Positions 54,050-64,000 of a stretch of DNA of 64,000 bases are shown piece by piece. A program made the translations under genes and the position numbers. Position 1 is the first letter of the stretch; every line of letters starts with the position of its first letter. Under the pieces are notes generated by a model that was not told the DNA's origin, ran no database searches, and saw nothing but the letters and a program-made list of their open reading frames with translations. This DNA is from CAWGXG01 sp963826505. Lineage in GTDB: Bacteria; Chloroflexota; Anaerolineae; Aggregatilineales; Aggregatilineaceae. Where the stretch lies: NCBI GenBank assembly GCA_963826505.1, contig CAWGXG010000006.1, positions 186,001 to 250,000 on the forward strand, written 5' to 3'.

Positions 54050-54169
54050 GGTCGTTCATTCAAGAGGACAATGGTCGCGCGCCGCGCGTGGGCCTGAGAG
54101 CCACGCCCGGCGATTGGGGTCCTAAGGGATGTGAGCGGCAGGCATTCGCATGGGCGCGGCCCAATGCGC

Positions 54170-55303
54170 TCACTCCTCCGGCTCGTGTGTGCGGGGGAGC
54201 GTCACGACAAAGCGTGTGCCTTCTCCGAGGGTGCTGTCCACGTGGACTGTGCCGCCACAGATGTGCGCCGCCTGTTTGACAATGGACAACCCCAGCCCGG
54301 TGCCCTTAATGTCTATCGCGTTGGACGCGCGGTGAAACGGTTCGATAAGATGGGGAATGTCCTCTTCGGGGATGCCAATGCCGTGATCCTCGACTACCAG
54401 CTCAAGCGTTTCCTCGTGTTCTGTCAGGTCGATTTCCACGTCTCCCCCTGAAGGCGAATACTTCACCGCGTTGGAAATCAGATTGTTGAGAATCTGGCGG
54501 AAAAGCATTGGGTCGATCCTCCATAAATGGTGGACATTACTATGAAAGTGCAGTTTGTGCGTCCGCTTATACACAAATTGAAACTCTGTGACGATGCCTT
54601 TGGTCAGATCGGACACGTCGACAAGCTGCGGATCATAGTTGAGTCGTCCACTTTCCATCTGAGCTACCAGCAGCATGTCGTCCAGCATCTGGATCAGCAA
54701 CCGGATAGAACGCTCCATCCGATCGAGCTGCCCCCGTTTTTGCTCTTGAGATAGACGCGTTTCATACGTCCGAAGCAGCTCGATGGAGGACAGAATGGAC
54801 GCCAGCGGGTTGCGGAAATCGTGAGAGAACATCGCCACCAGTCGCGATTTCAACCGGCGTTTCTCACGTTCTTCGGCTAATTCCGAACTCAAGACTTCGA
54901 GCTGATCTTGCAGGACGATATCCTGGGATGCGTGTTTTTCCAGGCGTGACCGGACAGCATTCAGAATCTCGGCATGGGAAAATGGTTTGACGATGTAGTC
55001 GTCCGCGCCCATATCCATGCCTTGACGGACCAATTCGCGGCTGGCACTCGCCGTCACGAAAATGAACGGAATGCGATTCAGAAGCGGGTTCGAGCGTACT
55101 TCCAGCAGGACACGGCGCCCGTCCATTTCGGGCATGGCGATATCACACAGAATCAGATCGGGCACCTCGCGGATCGTCGCTTCCAACCCCACCCGCCCGT
55201 TTTCCGCCCCGATGACCTCATAACCTTCGAAGCGAAGCCAGTCGGCGACTTCGTCGCGAATGTGCTGGTCGTCCTCAATAATCACTATTTTCGCCGCCTG
55301 CAT
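54170..55303 (-). CDS. Response regulator receiver-histidine kinase
   Basis: 377 residues, soluble. The N-terminal receiver domain (1-120) has acidic pocket IIEDD and phospho-Asp near 54 in ILCDIAMPEMDG, with Lys in IVKPFSH. A coiled segment follows, then a HisKA helix with H-box AMFSHDFRNPLASIL and a HATPase domain with N-box ILNNLISNAVKYS, G1 VEDHGIGIP and G2 GTGLGLSIV. The arrangement, receiver first, is often found in relays where an upstream kinase phosphorylates the receiver. It is directly downstream of the giant PAS kinase on the same strand (13-base gap), so the two likely form one relay. Confidence 0.93.
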   Translation of the reverse strand: MQAAKIVIIEDDQHIRDEVADWLRFEGYEVIGAENGRVGLEATIREVPDLILCDIAMPEMDGRRVLLEVRSNPLLNRIPFIFVTASASRELVRQGMDMGADDYIVKPFSHAEILNAVRSRLEKHASQDIVLQDQLEVLSSELAEEREKRRLKSRLVAMFSHDFRNPLASILSSIELLRTYETRLSQEQKRGQLDRMERSIRLLIQMLDDMLLVAQMESGRLNYDPQLVDVSDLTKGIVTEFQFVYKRTHKLHFHSNVHHLWRIDPMLFRQILNNLISNAVKYSPSGGDVEIDLTEHEETLELVVEDHGIGIPEEDIPHLIEPFHRASNAIDIKGTGLGLSIVKQAAHICGGTVHVDSTLGEGTRFVVTLPRTHEPEE

Positions 55304-55316
55304 AGCCTTTTCCCTT

Positions 55317-58300
55317 TTATTGCACCACAGGTATGATCACGGTAAACGCTGTGCCGGAGTCCACTTCGCTTTCAACAGAGATCGTACCACCGTGCGCTTC
55401 AACTGCCTCCTTTGTGATACTCAACCCCAGTCCTGTCCCGGAAATCGTCCCCACGTTCCGGCCACGGTGGAAGGGTTCGAAGAGATGCGCCAGGTCTTCA
55501 GCCGGGATACCGATGCCCTGGTCGGCGACCTGGCAGGTAATGTCATTGGTTCCGCGCGAGAGCATGATGCGAATCGGTTTTTCGGGCGGCGAGTATTTCA
55601 GGGCGTTGGAGATCAGGTTGCTGATGACCTGCCGCATCAGGCGGAGATCGATCTCGGCAGTGATGGGCGTCTCGACGCCACTGTAGGCGATGCGTTCGCG
55701 GTAGTCGGGCTGGCTCTGGAATTCCTCGATGATTTCCTCGCACAGCGCTTTCAAATCGCCCGGCACCGGGTTGAACTCGATGTGGCCCGCCTGGATGCGG
55801 GCGAGTTGAAGCACTTCGTCCATGATGCTTTTCATGTGGTGGACTTGCTGCCGGATCTTGTCCAGGCGGGCGTTGATTTGTGGTTCGTCCATGCGTTGAC
55901 GGTAATAGAACAGCGTTTCGGCAGTGGCCAGAATAGCGGCCAACGGGGTGCGGAATTCGTGCGAGGCTACGGAGACAAAGCGCGATTTTAGCTCGTTAAG
56001 CTCTTTTTCTTTGTTCAACGCTTGCACCAGCGTTTCTTCGTATTGTTTGCGATCTGTGATGTCGGTGAAGGTTGACACGGCGGCGCGCGGGTGGTCGTCG
56101 CCAGCGTAAATGACCGGGCTGGAGTTGATCAGGATCCAGGCCAGACCGGTTGCAGGCCGGTACACGCCCATGACTACGTTGGACTGCGGCTCGCTTGTGC
56201 GCAGTGTCATCTCGATAGGGTGGGTCTCTCCAGGGAAGGGCGAGCCGTCCTCATGGATCGCGCGCCAACGCGGATCCCTCGATTTGTGCCCGGTGATCTC
56301 GTCCTGGCTTAGCCCAAGAATGCGTTGGGCAGCGGCGTTAGTCGTCTGGATGACGCCATCGGCACTTTGCAGAACCACGCCTTCCGACATCGTGTTGATC
56401 ACGGTACGGTAGCGTTCTTCGCTTTCACGAAGGGCCGTTTGCGCCAGTTTGAGTTCCGTAATATCGAACATCGTGGAGCGGCTCTTCTGATAGGTGCCCT
56501 GCTCGTCGTAGATGGCAGTCCCGTTCAAGATGACGTTGAACTTGCTGCCGTCTTTGCGCACGTATTCGAATTCAAGGTCCGAAACCCAGCCGCGCTCGAT
56601 GAAGCCCGGGAAATTCTTCCGGAAGGTGGCGATACTCTCAGCGGTCATGCAGTCGGTGATACGCAGCTTGCCGATGACTTCTTCGCGACTATAGCCGAGC
56701 CATTGCAGTTCGGTGTCGTTGATCTGAATGATGAAGCCGTTGTCATCCAGCGAGTGGTAGCCGCAGGGTGCATTGTTGTAAAGGTCATGGACTTCTTCAG
56801 CGTACTGGCGCAGAGCCTGTTCGGCCGCCCTGTGCTCGGTGATGTCACGCGTGATTCCGACCATGCCAATCAAATCGCCATCGACATTGCGCAGCGGTAC
56901 TTTGGTCGATGAAGCCCAGACAAACCCTCCATATTCAGTCATAGAGGGCTGTTCGTAGTCAATCAGCGGCTGACCGGTCTGGAAAATGGTTTCTTCTTCG
57001 GCGCGGAACTGTGCTGCCAGATCAGCGGTGAAGAAGTCAGCGTCCGTTTTGCCTATGATCTCATCGGCGCTGCCATATCCCCGCGCGCGGGTATGGGAGT
57101 CGTTACTCAATAGAAAACGATGTTCCAGGTCTTTCACGTAGATGAATTCGGGCATCGCGTCGATGAGCGTGCGCAGCAGGTTGCGTTCCTCGGCGATGGC
57201 GAGCTGGGCCTGTTTGTGCTCGGTGATGTCCTCTATCATGACCAGCACGCCGATGATGGCGCCTTCGGCGTCACGCAGCGGCACCCGGTTGTAACGCAGC
57301 CAACGCGATGTGCCGTCGGCTTGCGGGATTTCCTCCTCCAGGTTGAGTTCGCGCTGTTCCGTTTCCATCACCCGGCGATCTTTGCCCTGCCATTTGGGAG
57401 CCGTAGCGGGGTTGAAATCATAATCGGTCATGCCCACGATTTGTTCGCGCGAGGTCAACCCGACCGCGCGTGCGTGCAGCGTATTGCAGCCCTGCAGGAC
57501 GGAGTCGCGGTCTTTCCAGCAGACGCGTACCGGGATATTTTCGATGACGGAGGTCAGCATTTGTTCCGACTGACGGAGTGTACGTTCGGCCAACTTCAGA
57601 TCGCTGATGTCGCGGATCGTGCAGACGAGATTTTGCCCGTCACCGTTGAAGCCTTTGACCGGGGCCAACCCGAGTGACACGTCAAATACGCCGCCGTCCA
57701 GGCGCTGCGCGCGGACTTCCAGCCGCTGAACAGTGCCCTGTGATATCACCACTTGCGCGGCGCTGGCGACACGCTCGCGGTCATCGGCGGCGATCAGGGT
57801 TTCCAAGGATTTGCCGAAACAGGCATTGTCCATACATCCGAACAGCGTATGGAAGGCCGGGTTCGCCCGCTGGATGCCGTTATCGACGCTGACCAGCAGG
57901 ATGCCATCGCTGCTGCTGTTGAGGATAGCTTCGACGCGCGTCTTGGAGCGCTCTAATTCCGCCGTCCGCTGGGCGACGCGCTCTTCCAGCTCGAGCGTAT
58001 ACTGGCGAATCTGTTCGTTGAGTTGGCTGGTGTGCAAGCTAATCGCAAGCTGATCGGCGATTTCCAGCGCTATTTCGATGATCTCAGGCGTGAAGGCAGT
58101 GTCGGTCGTGCCGTGCAGGTTGAGAGACCCCACCAGTTGTCCCTGCTGCTTGAGCCCAATGTTGAGGATGGTGCGCACCCCTTCGTCATACAGCTTCTGC
58201 ATGACCTCCACCGGGCGATGTTGCAGATCTTCGATGAGCAGGTAACGATTTTCGGTCAAGGACTTCACGATCTCAGGGGCGAGATCGTAGGTATGGCGGG

Positions 58301-60651
58301 CGGGGACGTTGGTGTAGTGCCCTTGGAAGCGTGTGGCCACAATATACCCGGTGGATTCCTCAACATCGATCGTAATCACAGAAGCGCGATGACACGGCAC
58401 CGAAGTAAAGATGCTTTCCAGCGCGGCCTTGGCCACCTCTTCGACGGTGTCGGCGCGCAGGATTGACTGGTCGATGGCGTGCAGCGCGTTCAGACGACGG
58501 ACCGCGCGTTCCAGCGCCAACTCGCTGCGCTTGCGCTCGGTAATGTCCAGGTATGTGCCCAACAGCATCACCGGGGTGCCCTGATCGTCCAACCGGGTTT
58601 CAGCCTGGATCAGTCCCCAGCGGACTTCGCCGTTCGGACGCACAATGCGTATCTCAACGTCAAAGGGATCGCCTGTGCGTTGTGAGCGTTCCATAGCCGC
58701 CATGATCGCCGACCGATCCTCAGCATGAACGAACGACGCGACGACGTCTTTTGTGATCTCCATGTTGCCCGGTTCCAGCCCGAAAATTCTGTACATCTCA
58801 TCGGACCAGATCACTTTGCCGGTCCGGTAATCCAGCATCGAACTGCCGAGATGGGCGATAGACTGCGCGTGGTTGAGGCGGGCTTCGCTGTCCCTGAGCG
58901 CCAGTTCTGAATGCCTTTGCGCGGTCACATCCAGGCTGATGGCCCCGATCAACGGCGGGAGATTGTCGCGCGGGATTGGGAATTTGATGAGGATCCAGTG
59001 CTTGGGGCCAAACTCAGGTGGCGACGTGTAGCTGATCCTGACGGCCTCGTTCTGTTCCAGAACCTGAGCATTTTCATTGAGAACCATCTCAGTGAGGGCA
59101 GGAACCAGATAATCCTCTGCCTTCTTGCCGATGATCTCGTCTACGGAATGCCGCACCGACGCCGCATAGCGTTCATTGCAATACACTAGCGTGTTGTCAG
59201 CATCGAAGATGAAGACTACCCCGGGGAAATGGCTCATGAACAATTCGAAGCGCTGTTCATTTTGGCGCAGGGCGGCTTCTGTTTCTTTGACGTGAGTGAC
59301 GTCCACACTGTTGATCAAAGCTGTCGTCACGGCACCTTCCGTGTTGCGCACGGGTTGGATGCTGGTTCGGTACCAGCGGTCCTTGCCAGCCACCACACTG
59401 AGAGATTCGTTGACGATGCCTTCGCCCGAGTGGATGACTTGTTGAATCCCATTTAGCTGGTATTCAGCGATTGGCGGCGGGAACAGGTCGTACATGGTCT
59501 TGCCGACGAAGGTTTCAGCGGCCAGGCCCAGGCTGTGAGCGGCGACCTCATTGCCGTACAGTGCTGTTCCGGTCTCGTCGAACAGGGCGACCACGGAGTC
59601 CGAGCTTTCGACCAGGCGGCGAAAGAGCTCCTCACTGGCGGCCAGGGCCTCTCCCGCCTGTTTGCGGCGCAATACCGGCACAAGGTGGTTGAGAGCCACT
59701 GAGAGAACCTTGAGAAGTCTTTCGTTGAGATCAATCGTTTCGAATGCGAAAAAGAGCAGCACCGCGAGGGTTTCGCCCTTATCTACGAGTGGGACAGCCA
59801 CGACTCCGTGCAGTCCGGCTTCCCGGGCGAGATCGCGCCGGTAAAATTCGGTGAATTGCAACGTCTGGACATCGGGGATCCAACTAGTGGTCTGCGTTTC
59901 CCAGGTTTTCCCAGGCAGGCCAAAACCGGGAGAGAGCGTGTAGTCTTCGGTTGCGACACGGAAGGGGGTCACCTGCTCGCGCGCCGATTCCTGGATGAAG
60001 TAGATGTCTTTGCGGAGTTGGACCCTGTCGTTTTCGCCGGGCATCCAGATTTCACCATATTCCCAGTGATTCTGGTTGCAGATGAAGCGCAGGGAAGTTT
60101 CCAGCGCGCTTTTGACATCGGGCGCATTGTTGGTCGCATGCAGGAAATTCACCATAAACTGGAGATGTTGTTCAGACGAGAGACGCTCTGTCGTATCGCG
60201 CCCAACGCCCTGATATTCGACCAGCGCGCCTGTTTCGTCGAACATGGCACGATCGATCCATTCGGCCCAACGCGTCGTCCCGTCCCACATGAGCGTGCGG
60301 TGCTCAGACGTTCCCACGGGGTGTTCAGCTGTCAGGCTGCGCACTTGCCGCACGACGTTATCTCTATCGATCTCGGCAATATGGCTGATCAGGTCGGCCC
60401 CGATCAGATCGGCGGGCTGTTGGCCAAGCCATTCCGCATAGGCGGTGTTGACATACGTCAGCACGAAATCGGGCGTGTAACGACAGATTAGATCGGTCTG
60501 CTGCTCGACGATACCACGATAATCTGGCTGAGATGGGGACGCACCGAGGCCTGCCTGAGACTCTTAGCTCAGCGATACGCGCATGAGCCGCCGCCAGATC
60601 CTGTTGGAGCTGGTCAATTTGGGCAGATAAGTGTGAGCAATCTTCCCGCAT
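55317..60651 (-). CDS. Giant multi-PAS/GAF sensor histidine kinase, one frameshift near the start
   Basis: About 1,775 residues. It begins at ATG 60651 (AAGGAA upstream) with a short coiled coil (SHLSAQIDQLQQDLAAAHA). Near 60560 the frame slips by one base and reading resumes with YRGIVEQQTDLICRY in front of the first PAS. In order: PAS, GAF, PAS, PAS, PAS, GAF, then five PAS domains, HisKA with SHEFRTPLAAIL, and HATPase with ISNLISNALKYS, DQGIGIP and GTGLGLSI. That is nine PAS and two GAF domains, without a transmembrane helix, so it senses inside the cell. Ligands are unknown. It may signal to the adjacent receiver-kinase. The open frame beginning at 60464 misses the true N-terminus. Confidence 0.92.
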
Positions 60652-60999
60652 GGGATTTCCTTACTACTTTGCATCGTGTGGACAGCTAATACTGGACCGT
60701 ACCCCGAACGAAACGATTTCAACCACTAATCAAAATAATGAACCTTTATACAAAAGTTGACAAGTCTACTTGCCAAAGACATTCTCTGTACGCACTTGTT
60801 TAACAAATGAATTAACCACGCATGTTTTTGAGATGGTGCCTTTTGTGCTGGACAAGGATGCCGCACGGCCTGGAACGTCACCGAGTCATTGTTTCTCAGA
60901 GTTGGCGATAGACCTCCGGGTTGTCCGGCCAGATTGGGTATACTGGGTGGGTTGTGTTTGAGGACGCGGCCGGACCATCGGCTGAGAGGAAAGAGCGCG
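60652..60999. other. Divergent intergenic region (PAS kinase / sulfatase)
   Basis: About 350 bases, A/T-richer than average, without a plausible gene. TATACT at 60939-60944 could be a -10 for the sulfatase gene, but the -35 spacing is wrong (TTGTCC is only 12 bases upstream). No operator-like repeat is apparent. Confidence 0.45.
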
Positions 61000-62310
61000 A
61001 TGAAGGCACCGAATGTGTTGTATCTCCATTCGCACGACACCGGGCGCTATGTGCAGTCCTATGGCTACGCTATCCCGACGCCGAACCTTCAGCGTTTGGC
61101 CGAACAAGGGGTGCTGTTCCGGCAGGCATTCAGCGCGGCGCCGACTTGCTCGCCCAGCCGGGGAGCTTTGCTCACCGGCCAGAGCGCGCACGGCTGCGGG
61201 CAGATTGGGCTGGCGCATCGCGGATTTTCGCTGCCTCATGTCGAACGCCATCTGGCCCACACGCTGCACCACGTTGGCTATCACACGGCGCTGTTTGGGG
61301 CGCATCACGTACATGTGGATCCGTCGGTGCTCGGTTATGACCGCATTGACGGCATTCCCAACGACGCCGCCCGGCCTGCCCCGAAGACGCCCTACTCCTC
61401 GGCGTCCACCACCGCGAATGCGATTCAGTTTCTGGAAAATACGCCGTCGCAGCCGTTCTTCATGGCGGTCGGTTACAACGAAACTCACCGCCCATTCGCC
61501 GCACCCGGTCCCGCCGAAGATGCTCGCTTCATCCGTCCGCCCACCCCTCTGCCTGATACACCCGAAGTGCGGCAGGATATGGCCGGGTTCCAGGCCAGCG
61601 CCCGCATTTTGGATCACAACATGGGCGCGGTGCTGCAAGCGCTTGAAGCCAATGGGTTGGCCGAGAACACACTGGTGATCTGCACGACCGATCACGGCAT
61701 CGCGTTCCCCGGTATGAAATGCACGCTGACCGATCACGGGATCGGTGTCATGCTGATCATGCGCGGTCCGGGCGGGTTTCGGGGAGGTGTCGTCAGTGAG
61801 GCGCTGGTGTCCCATCTCGACCTGTATCCCACTATCTGCCAGTTGGCGGGGATCGAACCGCCGAACTGGTTGGAGGGCCGATCTCTGCTGCCACTCGTAA
61901 ATGGCGAAACCGATCAGTTGCATGACGAAGTATTCGCCGAAGTCAACTATCACGCCGCGTACGAACCACAGCGCGCCGTGCGGACGCAGCGCTGGAAATA
62001 CATCCGCCACTACAGCCCGCGTGAGCGGGTTCATCCTGCCAACGTCGACGATGGCCCCAGCAAACGGCTGCTGATGGCCCACGGGCTGAGCGATCGCCCC
62101 GTAGACCGCGAACAGCTTTTCGATCTCGTGTTTGATCCACAGGAACGCCACAATCTGGCTGGAGAGGCTGATCTGACTGGGGTGTTGGAGGAGATGCGGG
62201 CACGGCTGCATGCCTGGATGGTGCGCACCGCCGATCCGCTGTTGCACGGCGTTGTCCCTGCTCCGGCGGGCGCGATCGTCGATCCGAATGACAGCCTTCA
62301 GCCGTCGTAG
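61000..62310 (+). CDS. Cys-type sulfatase (sulfamidase/arylsulfatase-like)
   Basis: 436 residues. The formylglycine motif is CSPSRGALLTGQ with Cys50 as the residue that is converted. The N-terminal metal site reads LHSHDTGRY, and the C-terminal metal and catalytic elements include TTDHGIAFPGMKCTLTDHG. The shortened sequence and HDTGR start resemble N-sulfoglucosamine sulfohydrolase-like enzymes. No signal peptide is visible, so it appears cytoplasmic. GAGAGGA precedes the ATG at 61000. The convergent gene is an anaerobic sulfatase maturase, which would oxidise Cys50. Substrate not determined. Confidence 0.93.
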   Translation: MKAPNVLYLHSHDTGRYVQSYGYAIPTPNLQRLAEQGVLFRQAFSAAPTCSPSRGALLTGQSAHGCGQIGLAHRGFSLPHVERHLAHTLHHVGYHTALFGAHHVHVDPSVLGYDRIDGIPNDAARPAPKTPYSSASTTANAIQFLENTPSQPFFMAVGYNETHRPFAAPGPAEDARFIRPPTPLPDTPEVRQDMAGFQASARILDHNMGAVLQALEANGLAENTLVICTTDHGIAFPGMKCTLTDHGIGVMLIMRGPGGFRGGVVSEALVSHLDLYPTICQLAGIEPPNWLEGRSLLPLVNGETDQLHDEVFAEVNYHAAYEPQRAVRTQRWKYIRHYSPRERVHPANVDDGPSKRLLMAHGLSDRPVDREQLFDLVFDPQERHNLAGEADLTGVLEEMRARLHAWMVRTADPLLHGVVPAPAGAIVDPNDSLQPS

Positions 62311-62315
62311 CGTGG

Positions 62316-63620
62316 CTACTGCGGCTTTCCGTGGCAGTGTTTGTACTTGCGCCCGCTGCCACACGGGCAGGGATCATTGCGGCCCACGTTCTTGAAGCGC
62401 TCGGCGCGTTCCGCGTCCTGACGTGCCAGGGCGGCTATCAGGTTGGCCGGGGAACGTCCCGCGTGCAGCTCCGTCGCCATGAACTGCATGGCGGGGGCGA
62501 TATGCCGGAAGAACATCTGATAGCCGTCACACAGCCAGTTTAAGCCCGGCTCGCCGTCCGGCGTATGCAGCAAACGGTTCTTGGGACAGCCCCCGTTGCA
62601 CACAAAACGCACATCACAGGCGCGGCACATGTGCGGCAGCGCGTCGCGCTTGGCGAGTCCGAAGGCGCGCTGTGCCTCTGATTGGGCTAACGTGGCCATG
62701 GGAACCTCGAGGATGTTCCCTAAATGGTATTCCGGTTCCACGAAATGATCGCAGCTATACAGATCGCCGGTATGTTCCATCGCCAGCGCGGAGCCGCACG
62801 TTTTCTCGAAGATACACAGTCCTGGACGGTGGCCGGACCATGCCGCCAGCGCCACGTCGAAGATTTGTACAAACACATTACCCACGTCACGCCGCGCCCA
62901 CTCGTCGAACACATCGACCAGAAAGCGGCCATAGCCTTCGCCGGTCACCGAGCGATGGGTCACGAGCACTTCACCCGACGCGGCGTCCGCTCCGGTACGT
63001 TCCACGATCGGGATGAACTGGATGAACTGCGTCTGCACCTCGTCCCGCAGAAAGCGATAGACTTCCAGGCCGTGATCGCTGTTGGCCGCGTGTACGGTGG
63101 TCAGAATATTGAACGCGACACTGTGTTTCTTTAGCAGCGCGATGCCCGCCATGACTCGGTCAAAGGTGGGGCGCCCTCCTTTATCCACGCGGTAAGCATC
63201 GTGGATCGCGCGCGGCCCATCCAGGCTGACGCCGATCAGAAAATCGTGTTCTTTGAAGAAGGCGCACCACGCGTCATCGAGCAGCGTACCGTTGGTTTGC
63301 AGCGTGTTGTCGATGTGCATCCCCGGCCTGGCATACTGCTGCTGGTAGGCAATCGCCTGCTGAAAAAACTGCAAGCCGATCAGGGTTGGCTCGCCGCCCT
63401 GCCACGCAAACGTGACTTCCGGCCCCGGCTGTGCCTCGATGAGCTGGCGCGTATATTCTTCCAGCAGCGTGACGGGCATTCGAAACTTGCTGTCGGGAAA
63501 GAGGCGTTCTTTGGACAGGTAGTAGCAGTATTCGCAGTCCAGATTGCAGATCGGACCGCGCGGTTTGAGCATGACTTGAAATGGACGAGCGGCTGGTGTG
63601 GGTTGCGATGATGAGGTCAT
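62316..63620 (-). CDS. Anaerobic sulfatase maturase (radical SAM/SPASM) with C-terminal SEC-C zinc motif
   Basis: 434 residues. The radical SAM cluster motif is CNLDCEYCYY (C-x3-C-x2-C). The SPASM region near 270-360 has the further Cys ligands (GLCIFEKTCGSALAM, YSCDHFVE, HMCRACDVRFVCNGGCPKN) for two auxiliary iron-sulfur clusters. The last 25 residues, GRNDPCPCGSGRKYKHC, are a SEC-C zinc motif as in SecA. Such enzymes oxidise Cys or Ser of sulfatases to formylglycine without oxygen. The gene ends 6 bases from the convergent sulfatase, its likely client. Confidence 0.94.
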   Translation of the reverse strand: MTSSSQPTPAARPFQVMLKPRGPICNLDCEYCYYLSKERLFPDSKFRMPVTLLEEYTRQLIEAQPGPEVTFAWQGGEPTLIGLQFFQQAIAYQQQYARPGMHIDNTLQTNGTLLDDAWCAFFKEHDFLIGVSLDGPRAIHDAYRVDKGGRPTFDRVMAGIALLKKHSVAFNILTTVHAANSDHGLEVYRFLRDEVQTQFIQFIPIVERTGADAASGEVLVTHRSVTGEGYGRFLVDVFDEWARRDVGNVFVQIFDVALAAWSGHRPGLCIFEKTCGSALAMEHTGDLYSCDHFVEPEYHLGNILEVPMATLAQSEAQRAFGLAKRDALPHMCRACDVRFVCNGGCPKNRLLHTPDGEPGLNWLCDGYQMFFRHIAPAMQFMATELHAGRSPANLIAALARQDAERAERFKNVGRNDPCPCGSGRKYKHCHGKPQ

Positions 63621-63679
63621 TGTGGGTGTCGTCTTCCATGTCTAGAGCAGCGATGGCGGCCTGCCGTCACGGCCGTGGG

Positions 63680-64000
63680 TCATACAAACAGGCGACTCAC
63701 GCGCGGCAGCAGCCCGGTTGTGACTTCATAGTTGATGGTTTCCGCCCAGCGTGCTACCGCCTCGGCGGTGATGCACGCCTGCCCCTGGCGCCCGACCAAT
63801 ACGACTTCGTCGCCGAGGGCGACGGGTCCGCAGGCGGAGATATCCACGACGAACTGATCCATGCACACGCGTCCGACGATGGGCGCGCGTTGGCCATGAA
63901 TCAACACGGCGCCGCGATTGGACAGCGCGCGGTGATACCCGTCGCCATAGCCGACCGGAATCAGGGCGACCGGCATGGCGTGTGGCGTGATATACGTCCG
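63680..64000 (-). CDS. alr: Alanine racemase, C-terminal part (5' partial)
   Basis: About 107 residues visible; the gene runs off the right edge and its N-terminus is missing. The C-terminal domain of PLP alanine racemases is recognisable: PVGYGDGYHRALSNRG (with the catalytic Tyr), VLIHGQRAPIVGRVCMDQFVVDI, GDEVVLVG and the end TGLLPRVSRLFV. It interconverts L- and D-alanine for peptidoglycan. It lies 59 bases upstream of the maturase on the same strand, which does not by itself imply a shared role. Confidence 0.93.
   Translation of the reverse strand, partial: RTYITPHAMPVALIPVGYGDGYHRALSNRGAVLIHGQRAPIVGRVCMDQFVVDISACGPVALGDEVVLVGRQGQACITAEAVARWAETINYEVTTGLLPRVSRLFV

Noticed and set aside
60886..62364. 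492-residue minus-strand frame
   Set aside because: Antisense to the sulfatase, which carries the CSPSR site and a good ribosome site.
62316..62400. SEC-C motif as evidence for a SecA-related gene
   Set aside because: It is only the C-terminal tail of the radical SAM maturase.
62316..63620. Radical SAM protein as the modifying enzyme of the Nif11 peptide
   Set aside because: It is 16 kb from the leader gene, faces a sulfatase and has the anSME domain order.
1..64000. CRISPR arrays, tRNA or rRNA genes, phage or IS elements
   Set aside because: Reading both strands showed no regularly spaced repeats, clover-leaf candidates, integrases or transposases.

Overview
The window is a 64 kb piece of a high-GC bacterial chromosome. 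The gene repertoire (fused response regulator/thioredoxin reductase with a cNMP-binding kinase and a UBP zinc finger, a Nif11/NHLM peptide export system, a SxtJ/DUF5989/carbamoyltransferase block, FmdB, a clostripain-type C11 peptidase, SnoaL arrays) suggests a Chloroflexota bacterium, probably Anaerolineae-like. That is an inference from gene content; no rRNA or other direct marker is present. I see no tRNA, rRNA, CRISPR array, transposase or prophage gene.

Layout. 1-0.5 kb: 3' end of an AspA/AstE-type desuccinylase gene. 0.5-5.5 kb (-): a TetR regulator and a two-ATPase/two-permease ABC-2 exporter, preceded by a promoter overlapping a double palindromic operator. 5.6-10.2 kb (-): an LtrA-like membrane protein, then a tightly packed redox-signalling trio (receiver-TrxR fusion, cNMP-histidine kinase, UBP zinc finger) ending at a good intrinsic terminator. 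10.4-24.7 kb (+): a long co-directional run behind one strong promoter. It contains two DJ-1/PfpI proteins, a ThDP enzyme, nine SnoaL/NTF2-like genes carrying twelve such domains, a 4-OT tautomerase, an alpha/beta hydrolase, a GMC oxidoreductase, a VOC protein and a frameshifted AGE-family gene. 24.7-30.1 kb (+): an anti-sigma partner-switching module (two STAS proteins, an RsbW-like kinase, a receiver-GAF-PP2C phosphatase) interleaved with a frameshifted glgX. 30.3-33.2 kb: FmdB, a small unknown protein, an MBL-fold protein with a degenerate metal motif, and an HtrA-type protease. 33.4-36.0 kb (-): a carbamoyltransferase operon with three very small membrane proteins behind a perfect-consensus promoter.

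36.3-46.9 kb: a secreted clostripain-like peptidase, a Nif11-type leader peptide with a short proline-rich core, a stand-alone cNMP-binding protein, and on the opposite strand the NHLM export machine (HlyD-like protein, C39 peptidase-ABC, second ABC). This is a peptide maturation and secretion locus in which no core-modifying enzyme is visible. 47-49.6 kb: a DHA2 MFS exporter and an FAH-family hydrolase. 50-54 kb (+): pstSCAB without phoU. 54.2-60.7 kb (-): a receiver-histidine kinase and a giant nine-PAS, two-GAF histidine kinase. 61-63.6 kb: a Cys-type sulfatase convergent with its likely radical-SAM maturase. The right edge holds the 3' part of alr.

Quality note: at least eight genes carry one or more single-base frameshifts while their reading continues in another frame with conserved motifs. 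They lie mostly in long genes and often at short G, C or T runs, which looks more like uncorrected sequencing or assembly indels than real decay. I give the full extent of each such gene and list where the frame changes.
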